A DNA stretch of 64,000 nucleotides from Sneathiella aquimaris. GTDB lineage: Bacteria > Pseudomonadota > Alphaproteobacteria > Sneathiellales > Sneathiellaceae. A program made the translations under genes and the position numbers. Below are positions 37,479-48,111 of the stretch, piece after piece; within the stretch, counting starts at the first letter, position 1; each line of letters opens with the position of its first letter. The notes below the pieces were generated by a model, which did not search any database, was not told where the DNA came from, and saw nothing but the letters and a program-made list of their open reading frames with translations. The stretch is from contig NZ_CP112881.1 in the NCBI RefSeq assembly GCF_026409565.1, positions 3,479,501 through 3,543,500 of the forward strand, in the 5' to 3' direction.

Positions 37479-39348
37479 AAGTAATATGCTTCTTTTACCG
37501 CTCAAGAAAACCGCACTTGTCATTTGTCTACTATCCGCTTTCGGATCTGTTTCCGTCGCAAAAGAAAAGATGACGCACGGACTTTCAAGCTTTGGCGATT
37601 TGAAATATGCATCTGACTTCAAGCATTTTGATTATGTTAATCCACAAGCCCCGAAAGGTGGCCTTATCAGGCTGCGTAATCTGAACAGTTTTGACAGTGT
37701 TAATCCTTTCATTTTGAAAGGAACCAGTGAAATATTGAACGCCGATATTGGCGGGGACGCCAATTTTAATTTTGCAAGTTTGATGACGCCTTCCAACGAC
37801 GAACCCGATGCCGTCTACGGTCTGGTTGCAAAACACGCGATTTTGGATGATGCCGACAAATGGGTCGAATTTCATCTTCGTCAAGGACCCATTTTTCATG
37901 ACGGAACACCGATCACCGCATCCGATGTTGCCTTCACCTTTCATACATTGGTAAAGGACGGTCACCCTCGGTATCGCCAACTGTTTCGCGACGTTGAAAC
38001 AGTGCAGGTTTTGTCGGACGATAAAATACGGTTTTCATTTAAAAAAGAGGCTTTTACCCGGGGACTACCTGTTCTAATTGGCCGCATGCCGATCTTATCG
38101 CAAGCCTCATTTGATGAACGCCCATTTAAAAAAACAACACTTGAGCCGCTATTGGGCTCGGGTCCCTACAAAATGGTAGCCGTCGATCCAGGACGATCCG
38201 CCACCTACAAACGTATTGAAAACCATTGGGCCGACACGCTGCCTGTTCATGTGGGGCGCTATAATTTTGACGAAATCAAAGTCGATTATTATCGAGACAG
38301 AACAATTGCCACCGAGGCTTTCTTTGCTGGCAATTATGACTTCAGGGAAGAATTCACCTCTCGGGTATGGGCGACCGAATATGACGGCAAACCTGCCGTT
38401 GAAAAAAACTTGATACAGCGCGATATATTAAAAAGTAAGGCGCTGACCGGATTCCAGGCGTTCTTTTTTAATACCCGACTGGAAAAATTCAAGAACCCAC
38501 TGGTTCGCAAAGCCCTAACCCGTATGTTCGACTACGAATGGACGAACAAGAACCTGTTTTATGGCAGCTATGCCCGCCTGACCTCGGTCTTTGAAAATTC
38601 GTCTCTGAAAGCCACGGGCCTTCCAACCCAAGAAGAACTGGCGCTGCTGGAGCCTTGGCGCGCTCAGTTACCCGAACAGGTCTTCAAAGAGGCCTATATG
38701 CCGCCCATCACGGACGGTAGCGGGAAAATAAGGACGCAAATTCGCGCCGCACTCAAAGAACTCAAGCTGGCTGGATGGACCATTCAGGACAAAAAACTTA
38801 AAAACGAAAAAGGCGAACAGATGTCCTTCGAGTTTCTTCTGTATGACACGGGTTTTACACGGATCATCAATCCCTTCATCCGCAATCTGGAAAGAATTGG
38901 CGTCGAAGCAAAGGTTCGTATACTGGATGTTGCAAGCTGGCAGAACCGCTTGCAGGCTTTTGACTTTGATATCATTACACGGCGGCTCTCTCAATCGGCC
39001 TATCCGGGAACCGGTTTGCGGGACTGGTGGGGCTCGAAATCAGCAGATATCCAAGGGGGCTATAACCTCGCAGGTGTGAAAAATGAAGCCATTGATGCCT
39101 TGGTCGAAGAGGTTATCAAGGCAAAAGACGTTAAAACCCTGACCATTGCCGCCCGCGCCCTTGATCGCGCGCTGATGTGGGGTCATTATACAATCCCGCA
39201 ATGGTACAAAGCGAGCCACTTCATTGCTTATTGGGACAAATTTGGACGTCCTGATAAAACACCCCCGGGATATAATCGGTCTGTTTTGGATACCTGGTGG
39301 ATAGACACAGAAAAGGCAGCCGCCATTGACGCTGCCCTCAATCAGTAG
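37465..39348 (+). CDS. yejA: Periplasmic oligopeptide-binding protein, YejA-like (copy 2)
   Basis: 627 residues from the ATG at 37465; an ATG at 37486, just after the stop of copy 1, is an alternative. A signal peptide (LLLPLKKTALVICLLSAFGSVSVA) precedes YASDFKHFDYVNPQAPKGGLIRL. It is clearly paralogous to copy 1 through the whole length (for example shared VHVGRYNFDEIKVDYYRD-type and PPITDGSGKIRTQ segments), yet well diverged, which points to an old duplication and different ligands. It ends with LDTWWIDTEKAAAIDAAL. Confidence 0.9.
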   Translation: MQKIKSNMLLLPLKKTALVICLLSAFGSVSVAKEKMTHGLSSFGDLKYASDFKHFDYVNPQAPKGGLIRLRNLNSFDSVNPFILKGTSEILNADIGGDANFNFASLMTPSNDEPDAVYGLVAKHAILDDADKWVEFHLRQGPIFHDGTPITASDVAFTFHTLVKDGHPRYRQLFRDVETVQVLSDDKIRFSFKKEAFTRGLPVLIGRMPILSQASFDERPFKKTTLEPLLGSGPYKMVAVDPGRSATYKRIENHWADTLPVHVGRYNFDEIKVDYYRDRTIATEAFFAGNYDFREEFTSRVWATEYDGKPAVEKNLIQRDILKSKALTGFQAFFFNTRLEKFKNPLVRKALTRMFDYEWTNKNLFYGSYARLTSVFENSSLKATGLPTQEELALLEPWRAQLPEQVFKEAYMPPITDGSGKIRTQIRAALKELKLAGWTIQDKKLKNEKGEQMSFEFLLYDTGFTRIINPFIRNLERIGVEAKVRILDVASWQNRLQAFDFDIITRRLSQSAYPGTGLRDWWGSKSADIQGGYNLAGVKNEAIDALVEEVIKAKDVKTLTIAARALDRALMWGHYTIPQWYKASHFIAYWDKFGRPDKTPPGYNRSVLDTWWIDTEKAAAIDAALNQ

Positions 39349-39357
39349 AGGTTTACC

Positions 39358-40467
39358 GTGTTAGCCTATATACTAAGACGACTTCTCCTGATGATCCCGA
39401 CACTGTTCGGCATTATGGTTTTGAATTTCGTAGTGATCCAGTTCGCACCCGGCGGACCCATTGAGCAGATTATCGCCGAAATACAGGGCACCGCTGTTGG
39501 GGCAACGTCCCGCATTGGGGGAAGCGGCCAGGGAGATGTCTCCTCCGGCCAATCAAGTGCCACCGTGAACAGCGGGGGTGACAGTGCCTATCGAGGCGCG
39601 CAAGGCCTTGACCCGGAATTCATTAAAGAACTGGAAGTCCAGTTCGGCTTCGATAAACCGGCGCATGAACGGTTCTTCCTGATGATCAAAAACTATCTGG
39701 TCTTTGATTTTGGCAATAGCTATTTCCGAGACGAAAGCGTTTTTAATCTGGTTTTGGAAAAATTGCCGGTGTCTATCTCGCTTGGTCTTTGGACGACCCT
39801 GCTGGTGTATCTGATCTCTATTCCGCTGGGCATTAAAAAAGCCGTTCGGGATGGCAGCCGCTTTGATCTTTGGACCAGTAGTCTGGTCATTATCGGAAAC
39901 GCCATCCCCAGTTTCCTTTTCGCCGTTGCACTCATTGTCTTCTTTGCCGGTGGCTCCTATCTGGACTGGTTCCCTTTACGAGGCCTGACGTCTGAAAATT
40001 TTGATGAATTAAGCCTGTTTGGAAAAATCATCGATTATTTCTGGCATATTGCGTTGCCTGTAACAGCCATGGTGATTGGCGGCTTTGCAGCCCTCACACA
40101 GCTTACAAAGAATTCGTTTCTGGACCAGATCAGCCAACAATATGTTTTGACGGCAAAAGCCAAAGGCTTATCCGAACAACGGGTCCTTTACGGCCATGTA
40201 TTTCGTAATGCCATGTTGATTGTGATTGCCGGATTTCCAAGTGCCTTTATTGGCATCCTGTTTACCGGTTCTCTTCTCATTGAAGTGATCTTCAGCCTTG
40301 ATGGTCTTGGCCTCCTTGGGTTCGAGGCAGCGTTGAACAGGGATTACCCGGTTATTTTTGCAACCGTGTATGTGTTTGCTCTGCTTGGTCTGATCATGAA
40401 CCTGATTGGCGACATCACCTACACCTTGATTGATCCTAGAATTGATTTTGAAGCGAGGGATGTCTGA
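39358..40467 (+). CDS. yejB: Oligopeptide ABC transporter permease YejB
   Basis: 369 residues starting with GTG. The first helix is [34 protein letters not shown], a classic OppB/DppB start. An extended periplasmic insert rich in Gly/Ser (about 45-75) is typical for YejB. The cytoplasmic EAA loop is [21 protein letters not shown], the contact point for the ATPase. It shares one base with yejE. Confidence 0.93.
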   Translation: MLAYILRRLLLMIPTLFGIMVLNFVVIQFAPGGPIEQIIAEIQGTAVGATSRIGGSGQGDVSSGQSSATVNSGGDSAYRGAQGLDPEFIKELEVQFGFDKPAHERFFLMIKNYLVFDFGNSYFRDESVFNLVLEKLPVSISLGLWTTLLVYLISIPLGIKKAVRDGSRFDLWTSSLVIIGNAIPSFLFAVALIVFFAGGSYLDWFPLRGLTSENFDELSLFGKIIDYFWHIALPVTAMVIGGFAALTQLTKNSFLDQISQQYVLTAKAKGLSEQRVLYGHVFRNAMLIVIAGFPSAFIGILFTGSLLIEVIFSLDGLGLLGFEAALNRDYPVIFATVYVFALLGLIMNLIGDITYTLIDPRIDFEARDV

Positions 40468-41498
40468 TGTTCACTCTCTCTCCAATAAACCAGCGACGCC
40501 TGGAAAATTTCAAATCAAACCGCCGGGGATACTGGTCGATGATCCTGTTCCTCGGGTTATTTGTTCTGTCCCTGTTTGCCGAAGTCATCGCCAACGACAA
40601 GCCACTCCTGATTTCTTACAAAGGCGATTTTTTTACGCCCTTTATCGTCGAATATCCGGAGACAGCTTTCGGTGGTGATTTCGAAACCGAAGCCGACTAT
40701 CGGGATCCGTTCGTCAGTGAACTGATCGAGGAAGAAGGCGGCTGGATTATATGGCCGCCCCTTCGATACAGCTACACAACAATCAATTATGATTTGAGCT
40801 CTCCCGCTCCCAGCCCGCCGGATGGCGAGAACTGGCTGGGCACTGACGATCAAGGACGCGATGTTCTGGCCCGTGTCATTTATGGATATCGGATTTCGGT
40901 TGCGTTTGGGCTGATCTTAACAATTTTGAGCTCGATTATTGGTGTCGCTGCCGGAGCCGTTCAAGGATATTTCGGCGGCATGACGGACCTTATCTTCCAG
41001 CGTTTTCTGGAAATCTGGGGCGGCATGCCAAGCCTGTATATCCTGATCATTCTGGCCGCGCTGATTGAACCGACATTTCTTATACTTCTGTTTTTGTTAC
41101 TGCTTTTCAGTTGGCCCAGTCTGGTCGGGGTTGTCCGGGCAGAATTTCTAAGGTCCAGAAATTTTGACTATGTGCGTGCAGCCCGGGCCTTGGGCGTACG
41201 GGACAGTGTGATCATGTTCAAGCATTTGCTGCCAAACTCCATGGTTTCCGCTCTTACGTTTCTTCCCTTTATTCTGACCGGATCAATTGTAAGCCTGACA
41301 TCCCTTGATTTTTTAGGGTTGGGGCTCCCACCCGGGTCTCCGTCTTTAGGGGAATTACTGGCGCAAGGGAAAGCCAATCTTCAGGCTCCCTGGCTAGGGA
41401 TTACTGCGTTTTTAACTTTGTCGATCATGCTGACCCTCGCCTTTTTTATGCAAGAGGGAATACGGGATGCGTTTGATCCCAGAAAGACATTTGAATAA
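40467..41498 (+). CDS. yejE: Oligopeptide ABC transporter permease YejE
   Basis: 343 residues, OppC-like. It starts with LSPINQRRLENFKSNRRGYWSMILFLGLFVLSLFAEVIAND, has a periplasmic region with LGTDDQGRDVLARVIYGYRIS and the EAA loop VRAARALGVRDSVIMFKHLLPN. C-terminus FMQEGIRDAFDPRKTF is typical. It overlaps yejB and yejF by one base each, so all three are translationally coupled. Confidence 0.94.
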   Translation: MFTLSPINQRRLENFKSNRRGYWSMILFLGLFVLSLFAEVIANDKPLLISYKGDFFTPFIVEYPETAFGGDFETEADYRDPFVSELIEEEGGWIIWPPLRYSYTTINYDLSSPAPSPPDGENWLGTDDQGRDVLARVIYGYRISVAFGLILTILSSIIGVAAGAVQGYFGGMTDLIFQRFLEIWGGMPSLYILIILAALIEPTFLILLFLLLLFSWPSLVGVVRAEFLRSRNFDYVRAARALGVRDSVIMFKHLLPNSMVSALTFLPFILTGSIVSLTSLDFLGLGLPPGSPSLGELLAQGKANLQAPWLGITAFLTLSIMLTLAFFMQEGIRDAFDPRKTFE

Positions 41499-43099
41499 TG
41501 GCCTATGTCAGCGTTAAAAATCTGGGGATCTCCTTCAAAGTAAAAGGACAGGATGTTCCGGCCGTTACAAATGTGTCTTTTGACATCAACAAAGGGGAAA
41601 CTCTTGCTCTTGTCGGGGAAAGCGGGTCCGGAAAATCCATCTCGGCCCTGAGCATCCTGCAATTACTTCCCTACCCGTTGGCCAGCCATCCAACCGGCTC
41701 CATTCTGGTGGACGGAGAGGAAGTTGTTGGAAAGCCTCAGAAAGAAATGCAGTCCATTCGTGGCAACAAGATTTCCATGGTCTTTCAGGAGCCCATGACG
41801 TCCCTCAACCCCCTGCATAGCATTGAGAAACAGATTAACGAGACCCTGTTGGTGCACAAAGGGATGAGCCAGTCGGAGGCGGGAAAACGCGTACGCGAGT
41901 TATTGGATCTGGTTGGCCTGGAGGCCACGGACGAACGGCTGAAAGCCTACCCTCACCAGCTTTCCGGCGGACAACGCCAACGGGTCATGATTGCCATGGC
42001 ACTGGCCAACGAGCCGGATCTGCTCATTGCTGACGAGCCGACAACGGCGCTGGATGTAACCATTCAGGCTCAGATCCTCGAATTGCTGCTGGACCTTCAG
42101 AAACGTCTGGGCATGGCTATTCTCCTCATCACACACGATCTGGGGATCGTTCGGAAAATGGCCAAGGATGTGTGTGTGATGACGAACGGTACAATTGTAG
42201 AGGCAGGACCCGTTCAGCAGATATTTGACGCCCCACAGCATGACTACACAAAAATGCTGTTATCGGCGGAACCAAAGGGTCTGCCTGTTATCAAGGATCA
42301 GAACGCACCCGAAATCATGCGCGGCAATCATCTAAAAGTCTATTTTCCCATCAAGGCGGGTTTATTGAAACGCACTGTTGATCATGTAAAAGCTGTAGAT
42401 GATATTTCAGTCTGTGTTCAGGCGGGACACACGGTGGGGGTTGTAGGCGAAAGCGGGTCGGGTAAATCAACCCTGGGCCTCGCATTGCTGCGTCTGATCC
42501 GATCTCAGGGAGACATCCTGTATAACGGGAAATCCATTCAGAACGCCGACTGGAAAACCTTGCGCCCGTTGCGGTCAGAAATTCAGGTTGTGTTTCAGGA
42601 CCCCTATTCCAGTTTGAGCCCCAGATTATCCGTTGGACAAATCATTGAAGAGGGGCTTCTTGTTCATTATGGTCGCGGTGATGCCAAAGAGCGACGGGCG
42701 TTGATCGGTGAAACCCTCAATGAAGTTGGGCTAGACCCAGATGCACAGGATCGCTATCCCCATGAATTTTCGGGTGGGCAACGGCAACGGATCTCCATCG
42801 CCCGGGCCCTGATCCTGAAACCCAAATTCATCATTCTGGACGAGCCAACGTCAGCGCTTGATATGTCCGTTCAGGCACAGATCGTTGATCTCTTGCGAGA
42901 CTTGCAGCAAAAACACAACCTTGCGTACCTGTTTATCAGTCACGATTTGAAGGTCGTGCGCGCCCTTGCGGATACGGTTCTTGTCATGAAAGATGGAAAA
43001 GTAGTTGAACAAGGCCCTGCGGATCAGATATTTGATAACCCTGAAACACTTTATACCAAAGCCCTTATGAAAGCGGCTTTTGATCTCGCCACCCTATAA
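41498..43099 (+). CDS. yejF: Oligopeptide ABC transporter ATPase YejF (two NBDs)
   Basis: 533 residues with two complete ATPase domains. NBD1: Walker [10 protein letters not shown] (about 38-46), signature LSGGQRQR, Walker B LLIADEPT, and an H-loop His in LITHDLG. NBD2: Walker [10 protein letters not shown], signature FSGGQRQR, Walker [10 protein letters not shown]-loop SHDLK. It powers peptide import through YejBE. All motifs are intact. Confidence 0.95.
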   Translation: MAYVSVKNLGISFKVKGQDVPAVTNVSFDINKGETLALVGESGSGKSISALSILQLLPYPLASHPTGSILVDGEEVVGKPQKEMQSIRGNKISMVFQEPMTSLNPLHSIEKQINETLLVHKGMSQSEAGKRVRELLDLVGLEATDERLKAYPHQLSGGQRQRVMIAMALANEPDLLIADEPTTALDVTIQAQILELLLDLQKRLGMAILLITHDLGIVRKMAKDVCVMTNGTIVEAGPVQQIFDAPQHDYTKMLLSAEPKGLPVIKDQNAPEIMRGNHLKVYFPIKAGLLKRTVDHVKAVDDISVCVQAGHTVGVVGESGSGKSTLGLALLRLIRSQGDILYNGKSIQNADWKTLRPLRSEIQVVFQDPYSSLSPRLSVGQIIEEGLLVHYGRGDAKERRALIGETLNEVGLDPDAQDRYPHEFSGGQRQRISIARALILKPKFIILDEPTSALDMSVQAQIVDLLRDLQQKHNLAYLFISHDLKVVRALADTVLVMKDGKVVEQGPADQIFDNPETLYTKALMKAAFDLATL

Positions 43100-43135
43100 G
43101 ATCACGACCAACAAACCTCACGGAGCAAAGTGACC

Positions 43136-44065
43136 ATGGCGCTACTATTTCACAGTAAAATCAAACGCAACGACTGGTGGCGGGAAGAACTCTCCAAGAA
43201 AGTCCCGGGACTGGAAGTGCGTTTTTATCCTGACATCGGAGATCCCGATGACATTGAATTTGCGTTGTGTTTTGCCATGCCTCACGGGGTTCTGGGTAAA
43301 CTGAAAAACCTCAAGGCTGTATTTTCTCTTGGTGCGGGCGTCGATCATATTTTTGAAGACCCAGACTATCCAAGACATGTTCCGATCGCGCGCGTCGTCG
43401 ATCCTGAACTAACCGACCGTATGAGCGAGTATGTCTTACAGCATGTTCTTAATCATCACCGTTACCAGCACCTGTATGATGAACAACAAAGAAAGCAAGT
43501 CTGGAAAGAAAAACACGCGCCTGCGGCCCGCAACCGAAAGGTTGGTATTCTTGGGCTGGGAGCGCTTGGAACCGGTTCTGCTGAAACCTTGAGAAAAATG
43601 AACTTCGATGTTGCCGGTTGGTCCAGAAGCCCTAAATCAATTGATGGCGTCACAACTTTTCATGGTCCGAAACAACTGGACGCCTTTCTCGCGCGCACGG
43701 AAATTCTGGTATGCCTGTTGCCCCTGACTGACGAAACCACCGGAATTCTGAACAAGGATCTGTTTCAGAAGTTGCCTGAAGGCGCCGCCCTCATTAATCC
43801 CGGTCGCGGACCGCATCTCAATGAGCAAGAACTGATTGACGCGCTGGACAGTGGACATTTGTCTGCGGCGACACTGGATGTCTTTCACACGGAGCCATTG
43901 CCAGCGGAAAGCCCTCTCTGGAACCATCCAAGAGTGCGCGTAACCCCACATGTAGCGAGCATAGCGTCCCCCGGACGGGTCACAGAATTGGCCGCAAAGA
44001 ATATTGAGCTTGCACGGGCTGGAAAACCTTTGCTCAATCAGGTCGATCCGGACAAAGGCTATTAA
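43136..44065 (+). CDS. ghrA: Glyoxylate/hydroxypyruvate reductase A
   Basis: 309 residues from the ATG at 43136; a GTG two codons earlier is possible. It belongs to the D-isomer-specific 2-hydroxyacid dehydrogenases: Rossmann motif GILGLGALGTGSAE, catalytic Arg in NPGRGPHLNE, Glu in HTEPLP and the HVASI catalytic His. It would reduce glyoxylate to glycolate or hydroxypyruvate to glycerate with NADPH. It commonly follows yejABEF in alphaproteobacteria. Its end overlaps chrA by four bases. Confidence 0.85.
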   Translation: MALLFHSKIKRNDWWREELSKKVPGLEVRFYPDIGDPDDIEFALCFAMPHGVLGKLKNLKAVFSLGAGVDHIFEDPDYPRHVPIARVVDPELTDRMSEYVLQHVLNHHRYQHLYDEQQRKQVWKEKHAPAARNRKVGILGLGALGTGSAETLRKMNFDVAGWSRSPKSIDGVTTFHGPKQLDAFLARTEILVCLLPLTDETTGILNKDLFQKLPEGAALINPGRGPHLNEQELIDALDSGHLSAATLDVFHTEPLPAESPLWNHPRVRVTPHVASIASPGRVTELAAKNIELARAGKPLLNQVDPDKGY

Positions 44066-45429
44066 ACAAGTCCCGTTAAATGCAGGACAATACCGGAAAG
44101 CGCTGCCACTGCGATCAGTGGTAGCAATCCGATTTTGAAGCGAAAAACAGCGAGAAAAGCCAATCCGCAGAATATCGCGGCCAGACCATTGAACGTCGTA
44201 ATTTCCGGATAACTCATCGTTAGAATACCGACGCTAAAATCAACGACCCGCCCAAACAGAACATGCAGTAAAAACCAAAATGCAATATTAACAATCACCC
44301 CGACAACTGCAGCGGTTATGGCGGACAAAGCGGCGGTCAAAGCCCTGTTTTGCCGGATTTTCTCGACATAGGGAGCTCCTAGAAATATCCAGAGAAAACA
44401 AGGCGTGAACGTCACCCATGTCGTGAGCATTCCGCCAAGCAGGCCCGCCATGGCAGGAGACAGGCTGCCAGGCTCCCGATACGCACCAAGATATCCAACA
44501 AATTGGGTCACCATGATTAAAGGCCCCGGCGTAGTTTCCGCAAGACCGAGTCCGTCCAGCATTTCGCCAGCCTGCAACCATCCAAAATCAGTGACAGCGG
44601 CTTGTGCAACATAGGAAAGAACGGCATACGCACCACCAAAAGTGACAACCGCCATTTTACTGAAAAAGAAAGCAATCTCAGTGAAAACATGATCCGGCCC
44701 GGCAAACAGAAAAAGGATCAGCGTTGGCGTAAGCCAAAGGCACAAAATGACGAAGGCTGTCGTTAAATAAGGGCCAAGTCGGTGAGCTGAAAGTGGTATC
44801 TCCTTGATCTCGTCCTGCGGTGGAGGAGACGTATGAAACGCCTTTAACCCTTTTTTTCCGGCGAAATATCCCAATAAACCTGCGCACAATATGATTGCTG
44901 GAAACGGGACGGAAAAAGCAAACAACGCGACAAATGACATCACGCTTATGGTAACTTTCAGCCTGTTTGTCAGCGCTTTCGATCCAATTTTCACGACGGC
45001 CTGAAAGACAATTGCGAGAACAGCGGCCTTTAGCGTAAAGAAAAGTCCATCCACCAACCCGCTTTCACCAAAGGCGGCATAGATCCAGCTTAAAACCATC
45101 ATTGCGACGGCACCCGGCAGCACGAATAATAAACCGGCTGTCACCCCACCAATTACCCGATGGGTGAGCCAGCCTGCGTAAATAGTCAATTGTTGAGCTT
45201 CCGGGCCCGGCAGCAACATGCAAAAATTGAGAGCATGCAAAAATCTGTCTTCGCTCAGCCATTTCTTTTCGTCGACCAGCAAACGATGCATGACCGCAAT
45301 CTGTCCGGCAGGGCCTCCGAAACTCAATAGCGCAATCCGAAGCCAGACAATCAAGGCTTCAGAAAATCGCACAGAAGGCACAATATCATCTGACGAAATA
45401 TTTGACGGTGGCACCTTGGCTTTGGCCAT
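44062..45429 (-). CDS. chrA: Chromate transporter ChrA (two CHR domains)
   Basis: 455 residues from the ATG at 45427-45429 (MAKAKVPPS), preferred over earlier codons because the conserved protein starts here. The two homologous CHR halves are visible: LRIALLSFGGPAGQIAVMHRLL with LPGPEAQQLTIY, and SKMAVVTFGGAYAVLSYVAQ with TTPGPLIMVTQFVGYLGAY. Full-length ChrA exports chromate from the cytoplasm. Its length and both FGG and PGP motifs are as expected. A MarR-type regulator lies just upstream. Confidence 0.9.
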   Translation of the reverse strand: MAKAKVPPSNISSDDIVPSVRFSEALIVWLRIALLSFGGPAGQIAVMHRLLVDEKKWLSEDRFLHALNFCMLLPGPEAQQLTIYAGWLTHRVIGGVTAGLLFVLPGAVAMMVLSWIYAAFGESGLVDGLFFTLKAAVLAIVFQAVVKIGSKALTNRLKVTISVMSFVALFAFSVPFPAIILCAGLLGYFAGKKGLKAFHTSPPPQDEIKEIPLSAHRLGPYLTTAFVILCLWLTPTLILFLFAGPDHVFTEIAFFFSKMAVVTFGGAYAVLSYVAQAAVTDFGWLQAGEMLDGLGLAETTPGPLIMVTQFVGYLGAYREPGSLSPAMAGLLGGMLTTWVTFTPCFLWIFLGAPYVEKIRQNRALTAALSAITAAVVGVIVNIAFWFLLHVLFGRVVDFSVGILTMSYPEITTFNGLAAIFCGLAFLAVFRFKIGLLPLIAVAALSGIVLHLTGLV

Positions 45430-45523
45430 AACGCTGGAAACCTGATAAAAATTGAACTGTGATGAACAATACTTGCCTTCCCCATATGACAGGAAAAAGA
45501 CAGGGCACAAGTTTTAATCCCTC

Positions 45524-45877
45524 TTATTCAGCGAGATGATGCCACGCCGATTGTTCAATCACCTCAGAAAACTCACTCAGATATACAGAGCCTTTGACAG
45601 TTCGTGCCACGGTTATTGATCGCTTATCCCGTTCATCGGGACGGCGTTTTAAAAGGTCTAGCTTGCTGAGCGTATCAAGTGCGCGGGTTACGGCTGGTTT
45701 GGAAATTTTCAAATGCGCCGCCAATCCACGAACTGTATGGGGCGGAGGGTCCAAATACACGATAAGCATGATCGCCATCTGGCGTGCGGACAGATCCGGG
45801 CCATCCCGCCGGATTAACTCCGTAAGGGATTGCTCCCATAATTTCAGAACCGCTTGAGTATTACTGTGTCCCTGCAT
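45524..45877 (-). CDS. MarR-family transcriptional regulator
   Basis: 117 residues. The winged helix is LSARQMAIMLIVYLDPPPHTVRGLAAHLKISKPAVTRALDTLSKLDLLKRRPDERDKRSITVA, with the recognition helix KPAVTRAL and the wing RPDERDKRS. It lacks a long C-terminal dimer helix. It is encoded 95 bases upstream of chrA on the same strand and divergent from a LysE exporter, so it may control either. The signal is unknown. Confidence 0.82.
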   Translation of the reverse strand: MQGHSNTQAVLKLWEQSLTELIRRDGPDLSARQMAIMLIVYLDPPPHTVRGLAAHLKISKPAVTRALDTLSKLDLLKRRPDERDKRSITVARTVKGSVYLSEFSEVIEQSAWHHLAE

Positions 45878-45984
45878 TGTTGAATGGTGCCACAGTTGTT
45901 TTCATTACGCAAGCGAAACAGAAACAACCTTGCTTTTTTACAACAAATGGAAAAGGGTCAACAGGTCGCAAAAAGGAATAAAAA

Positions 45985-46599
45985 GTGAGTCCTGAATTTT
46001 TAATAACGTCATTTATCGTCGTTCTGGCACCCGGAACAGGCGTTTTATATACCATTGTGTCCGGTTTATCCCGAGGCCGCGCCTCTTCCGTTGCGGCTGC
46101 CTTTGGCTGCACTCTTGGAATATTACCGCATCTCTTAGCAAGCATCATCGGGTTGGCAACCCTGCTTCATACCAGCGCCCTTCTTTTTCAGGGGGTCAAA
46201 TATGCTGGTGTGGCATATCTTCTTTATCTTGCTTGGAAAACCTTGCAGGATAAGGGCAGCTTAAGTTTTACAAATCAGGAACCAAGCCGGAAAAGCGTAA
46301 TTTCAACCATCGTTACCGGTTTTGCGATCAACTGCCTCAATCCCAAATTATCAATTTTCTTTTTGGCCTTCTTGCCTCAATTTGTCCCCATAAACAGCCC
46401 TTCCCCGACCGGCATGATGGCTGGCCTTGGGGCCATTTTTATGGTGATGACTTTTGCCGTTTTTATCCTCTATGGTGTCTTTGCCGCCCAGTTACGGCAT
46501 CAAATTACCAGTCGACCCAATGTTTTGGCGTGGTTTCGGCGAGGCGTTGCCGGGGCCTTCACGGCCCTCGGCACAAAACTCGCTTTCACGGATCAGTAA
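45985..46599 (+). CDS. LysE-family translocator (amino acid exporter)
   Basis: 204 residues, starting with GTG after AAGGA. Six hydrophobic helices; the N-terminal FLITSFIVVLAPGTGVLYTIVSGLSRGRASSVAAAFGCTLG matches the LysE/RhtB signature (LxPGP-like APGTG), and the fourth segment has NCLNPKLSIFFLAFLPQF. The family exports amino acids such as homoserine or threonine. Substrate is not inferable. Convergent with the aminopeptidase. Confidence 0.87.
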   Translation: MSPEFLITSFIVVLAPGTGVLYTIVSGLSRGRASSVAAAFGCTLGILPHLLASIIGLATLLHTSALLFQGVKYAGVAYLLYLAWKTLQDKGSLSFTNQEPSRKSVISTIVTGFAINCLNPKLSIFFLAFLPQFVPINSPSPTGMMAGLGAIFMVMTFAVFILYGVFAAQLRHQITSRPNVLAWFRRGVAGAFTALGTKLAFTDQ

Positions 46600-46614
46600 C
46601 CCCCTGTTCCTTTT

Positions 46615-47997
46615 TTAGCGGGCATACCGTTCTTTGAGATAGGAATAAACAGCGCGGATCGCGAAAGCTTCACCGCCAATTGGACGGCCTGCGCGGGCGC
46701 GATTGTTATACGCCATGATATCAAAATGAACCCAGCTTTTGCTTTTTTCAACAAACTCTTTCAAGAAAAGCCCCGCTGTAATTGCTCCCCCAAAACCGGT
46801 AGAGCCACTATTGTTGATATCAGCAATTTTACTGTCGATCAGCGATCGATACTCCGACCAGAGAGGCAACCGCCAGACAGGATCATTAACCGCTTTTGCA
46901 TGCTTTTCAATCCCGTCAAACAGGCCTTCATCATCCGTGAATGTTGCTGCCAATTCAGTACCGACCGCAACCCGTGCAGCGCCTGTCAACGTAGCAAAAT
47001 CAATCAACAGATCAGGCTCTTCCTCGTCCGCTGCGGTCATGGCATCAGCAAGAACCAATCGACCTTCGGCATCCGTATTGCCGATTTCAACAGTTTTCCC
47101 GGACCGACTGACCAGAACATCCCCGGGGCGATACGCATTTCCAGATACAGCATTTTCCACAGCCGGTATCAAAACCCGCAACCGGACGGGCAAATTCGCA
47201 TCCATAATAAGATGGGATAGCGCGAGGGCCATTGCAGCGCCGCCCATATCTTTTTTCATCATCAACATCGCCGCTGAAGGCTTAAGATCCAGGCCACCTG
47301 TATCAAAACACACACCTTTGCCAACGATGGTCACCTTTGGTGCATCGCTGTCTCCCCAAACCATGTCGATCAGCCGCGGGGCCTCGGAAGAGGCGCGGCC
47401 CACCGCATGAACCATCGGGTAATGATAGGTGAGCAAATCATCCCCCACGATATTGGTCTGACGTGCTTCAAACTCTCCCGCAATTTGAGAAGCTGCCGCT
47501 TCCAAGGCACGTGGTCCCATATCGGAGGTTGGGATATTGACCAGATCACGGGCGAGATTGGTCGCGAAAACCAGTCTTTCAACTTCGTCAGCATCTGCAT
47601 TTTCAGGCATCACCAGCGTGGCAAATGTGGCTTCGCTTTTTTTATAGCGATCGAAGATATAAGTGCCAAGCGACCATCCTGCGGCAACTTCCGTTGCGAG
47701 GTTCGCCTCCAGCTCCATAGCAAGATGATAGATGCCTTCCGGCAGATTTTCCGGTAAACCGGCAAGTGACCAGATATCCCAGCTATTCGTTTCTTTCATT
47801 AAAACAACTGAGCTAATCGTGCCATCATCCCCTGGAACAATCAGGTGCTGCCCTTCTTTTCCGGTAAAACCGTTTGCATCAATCCAAGTCTTCACGCGGT
47901 CAGATTGACCATCACACCAGCCCGAAAAAGCGGTTGGTGCAACAAGATTAATCGGAATTGAGGATGCAACCTCGTCTTGCGTTACATGCGGGATCAC
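46615..47997 (-). CDS. M17-family leucyl aminopeptidase
   Basis: 460 residues, starting with GTG after AAGGAG. It removes N-terminal residues from peptides with two metal ions. The C-terminal catalytic domain has GKGVCFDTGGLDLKPSAAM (metal Lys and Asp), KKDMGGAAMAL, and the signature NTDAEGRLVLADAM. A smaller N-terminal macro-like domain precedes it. This is the shorter PepA-like paralogue common in alphaproteobacteria, not necessarily the main PepA. Confidence 0.9.
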   Translation of the reverse strand: MIPHVTQDEVASSIPINLVAPTAFSGWCDGQSDRVKTWIDANGFTGKEGQHLIVPGDDGTISSVVLMKETNSWDIWSLAGLPENLPEGIYHLAMELEANLATEVAAGWSLGTYIFDRYKKSEATFATLVMPENADADEVERLVFATNLARDLVNIPTSDMGPRALEAAASQIAGEFEARQTNIVGDDLLTYHYPMVHAVGRASSEAPRLIDMVWGDSDAPKVTIVGKGVCFDTGGLDLKPSAAMLMMKKDMGGAAMALALSHLIMDANLPVRLRVLIPAVENAVSGNAYRPGDVLVSRSGKTVEIGNTDAEGRLVLADAMTAADEEEPDLLIDFATLTGAARVAVGTELAATFTDDEGLFDGIEKHAKAVNDPVWRLPLWSEYRSLIDSKIADINNSGSTGFGGAITAGLFLKEFVEKSKSWVHFDIMAYNNRARAGRPIGGEAFAIRAVYSYLKERYAR

Positions 47998-48111
47998 AAT
48001 TATCTCCTTGTCATTTTTTTATACATTTATAGAACACCGCCAACACAGCATGATCGGCTGGGATCTTTACCATTTTACACATTATGTCATGAGAAAATAA
48101 ATCAGGATGAA

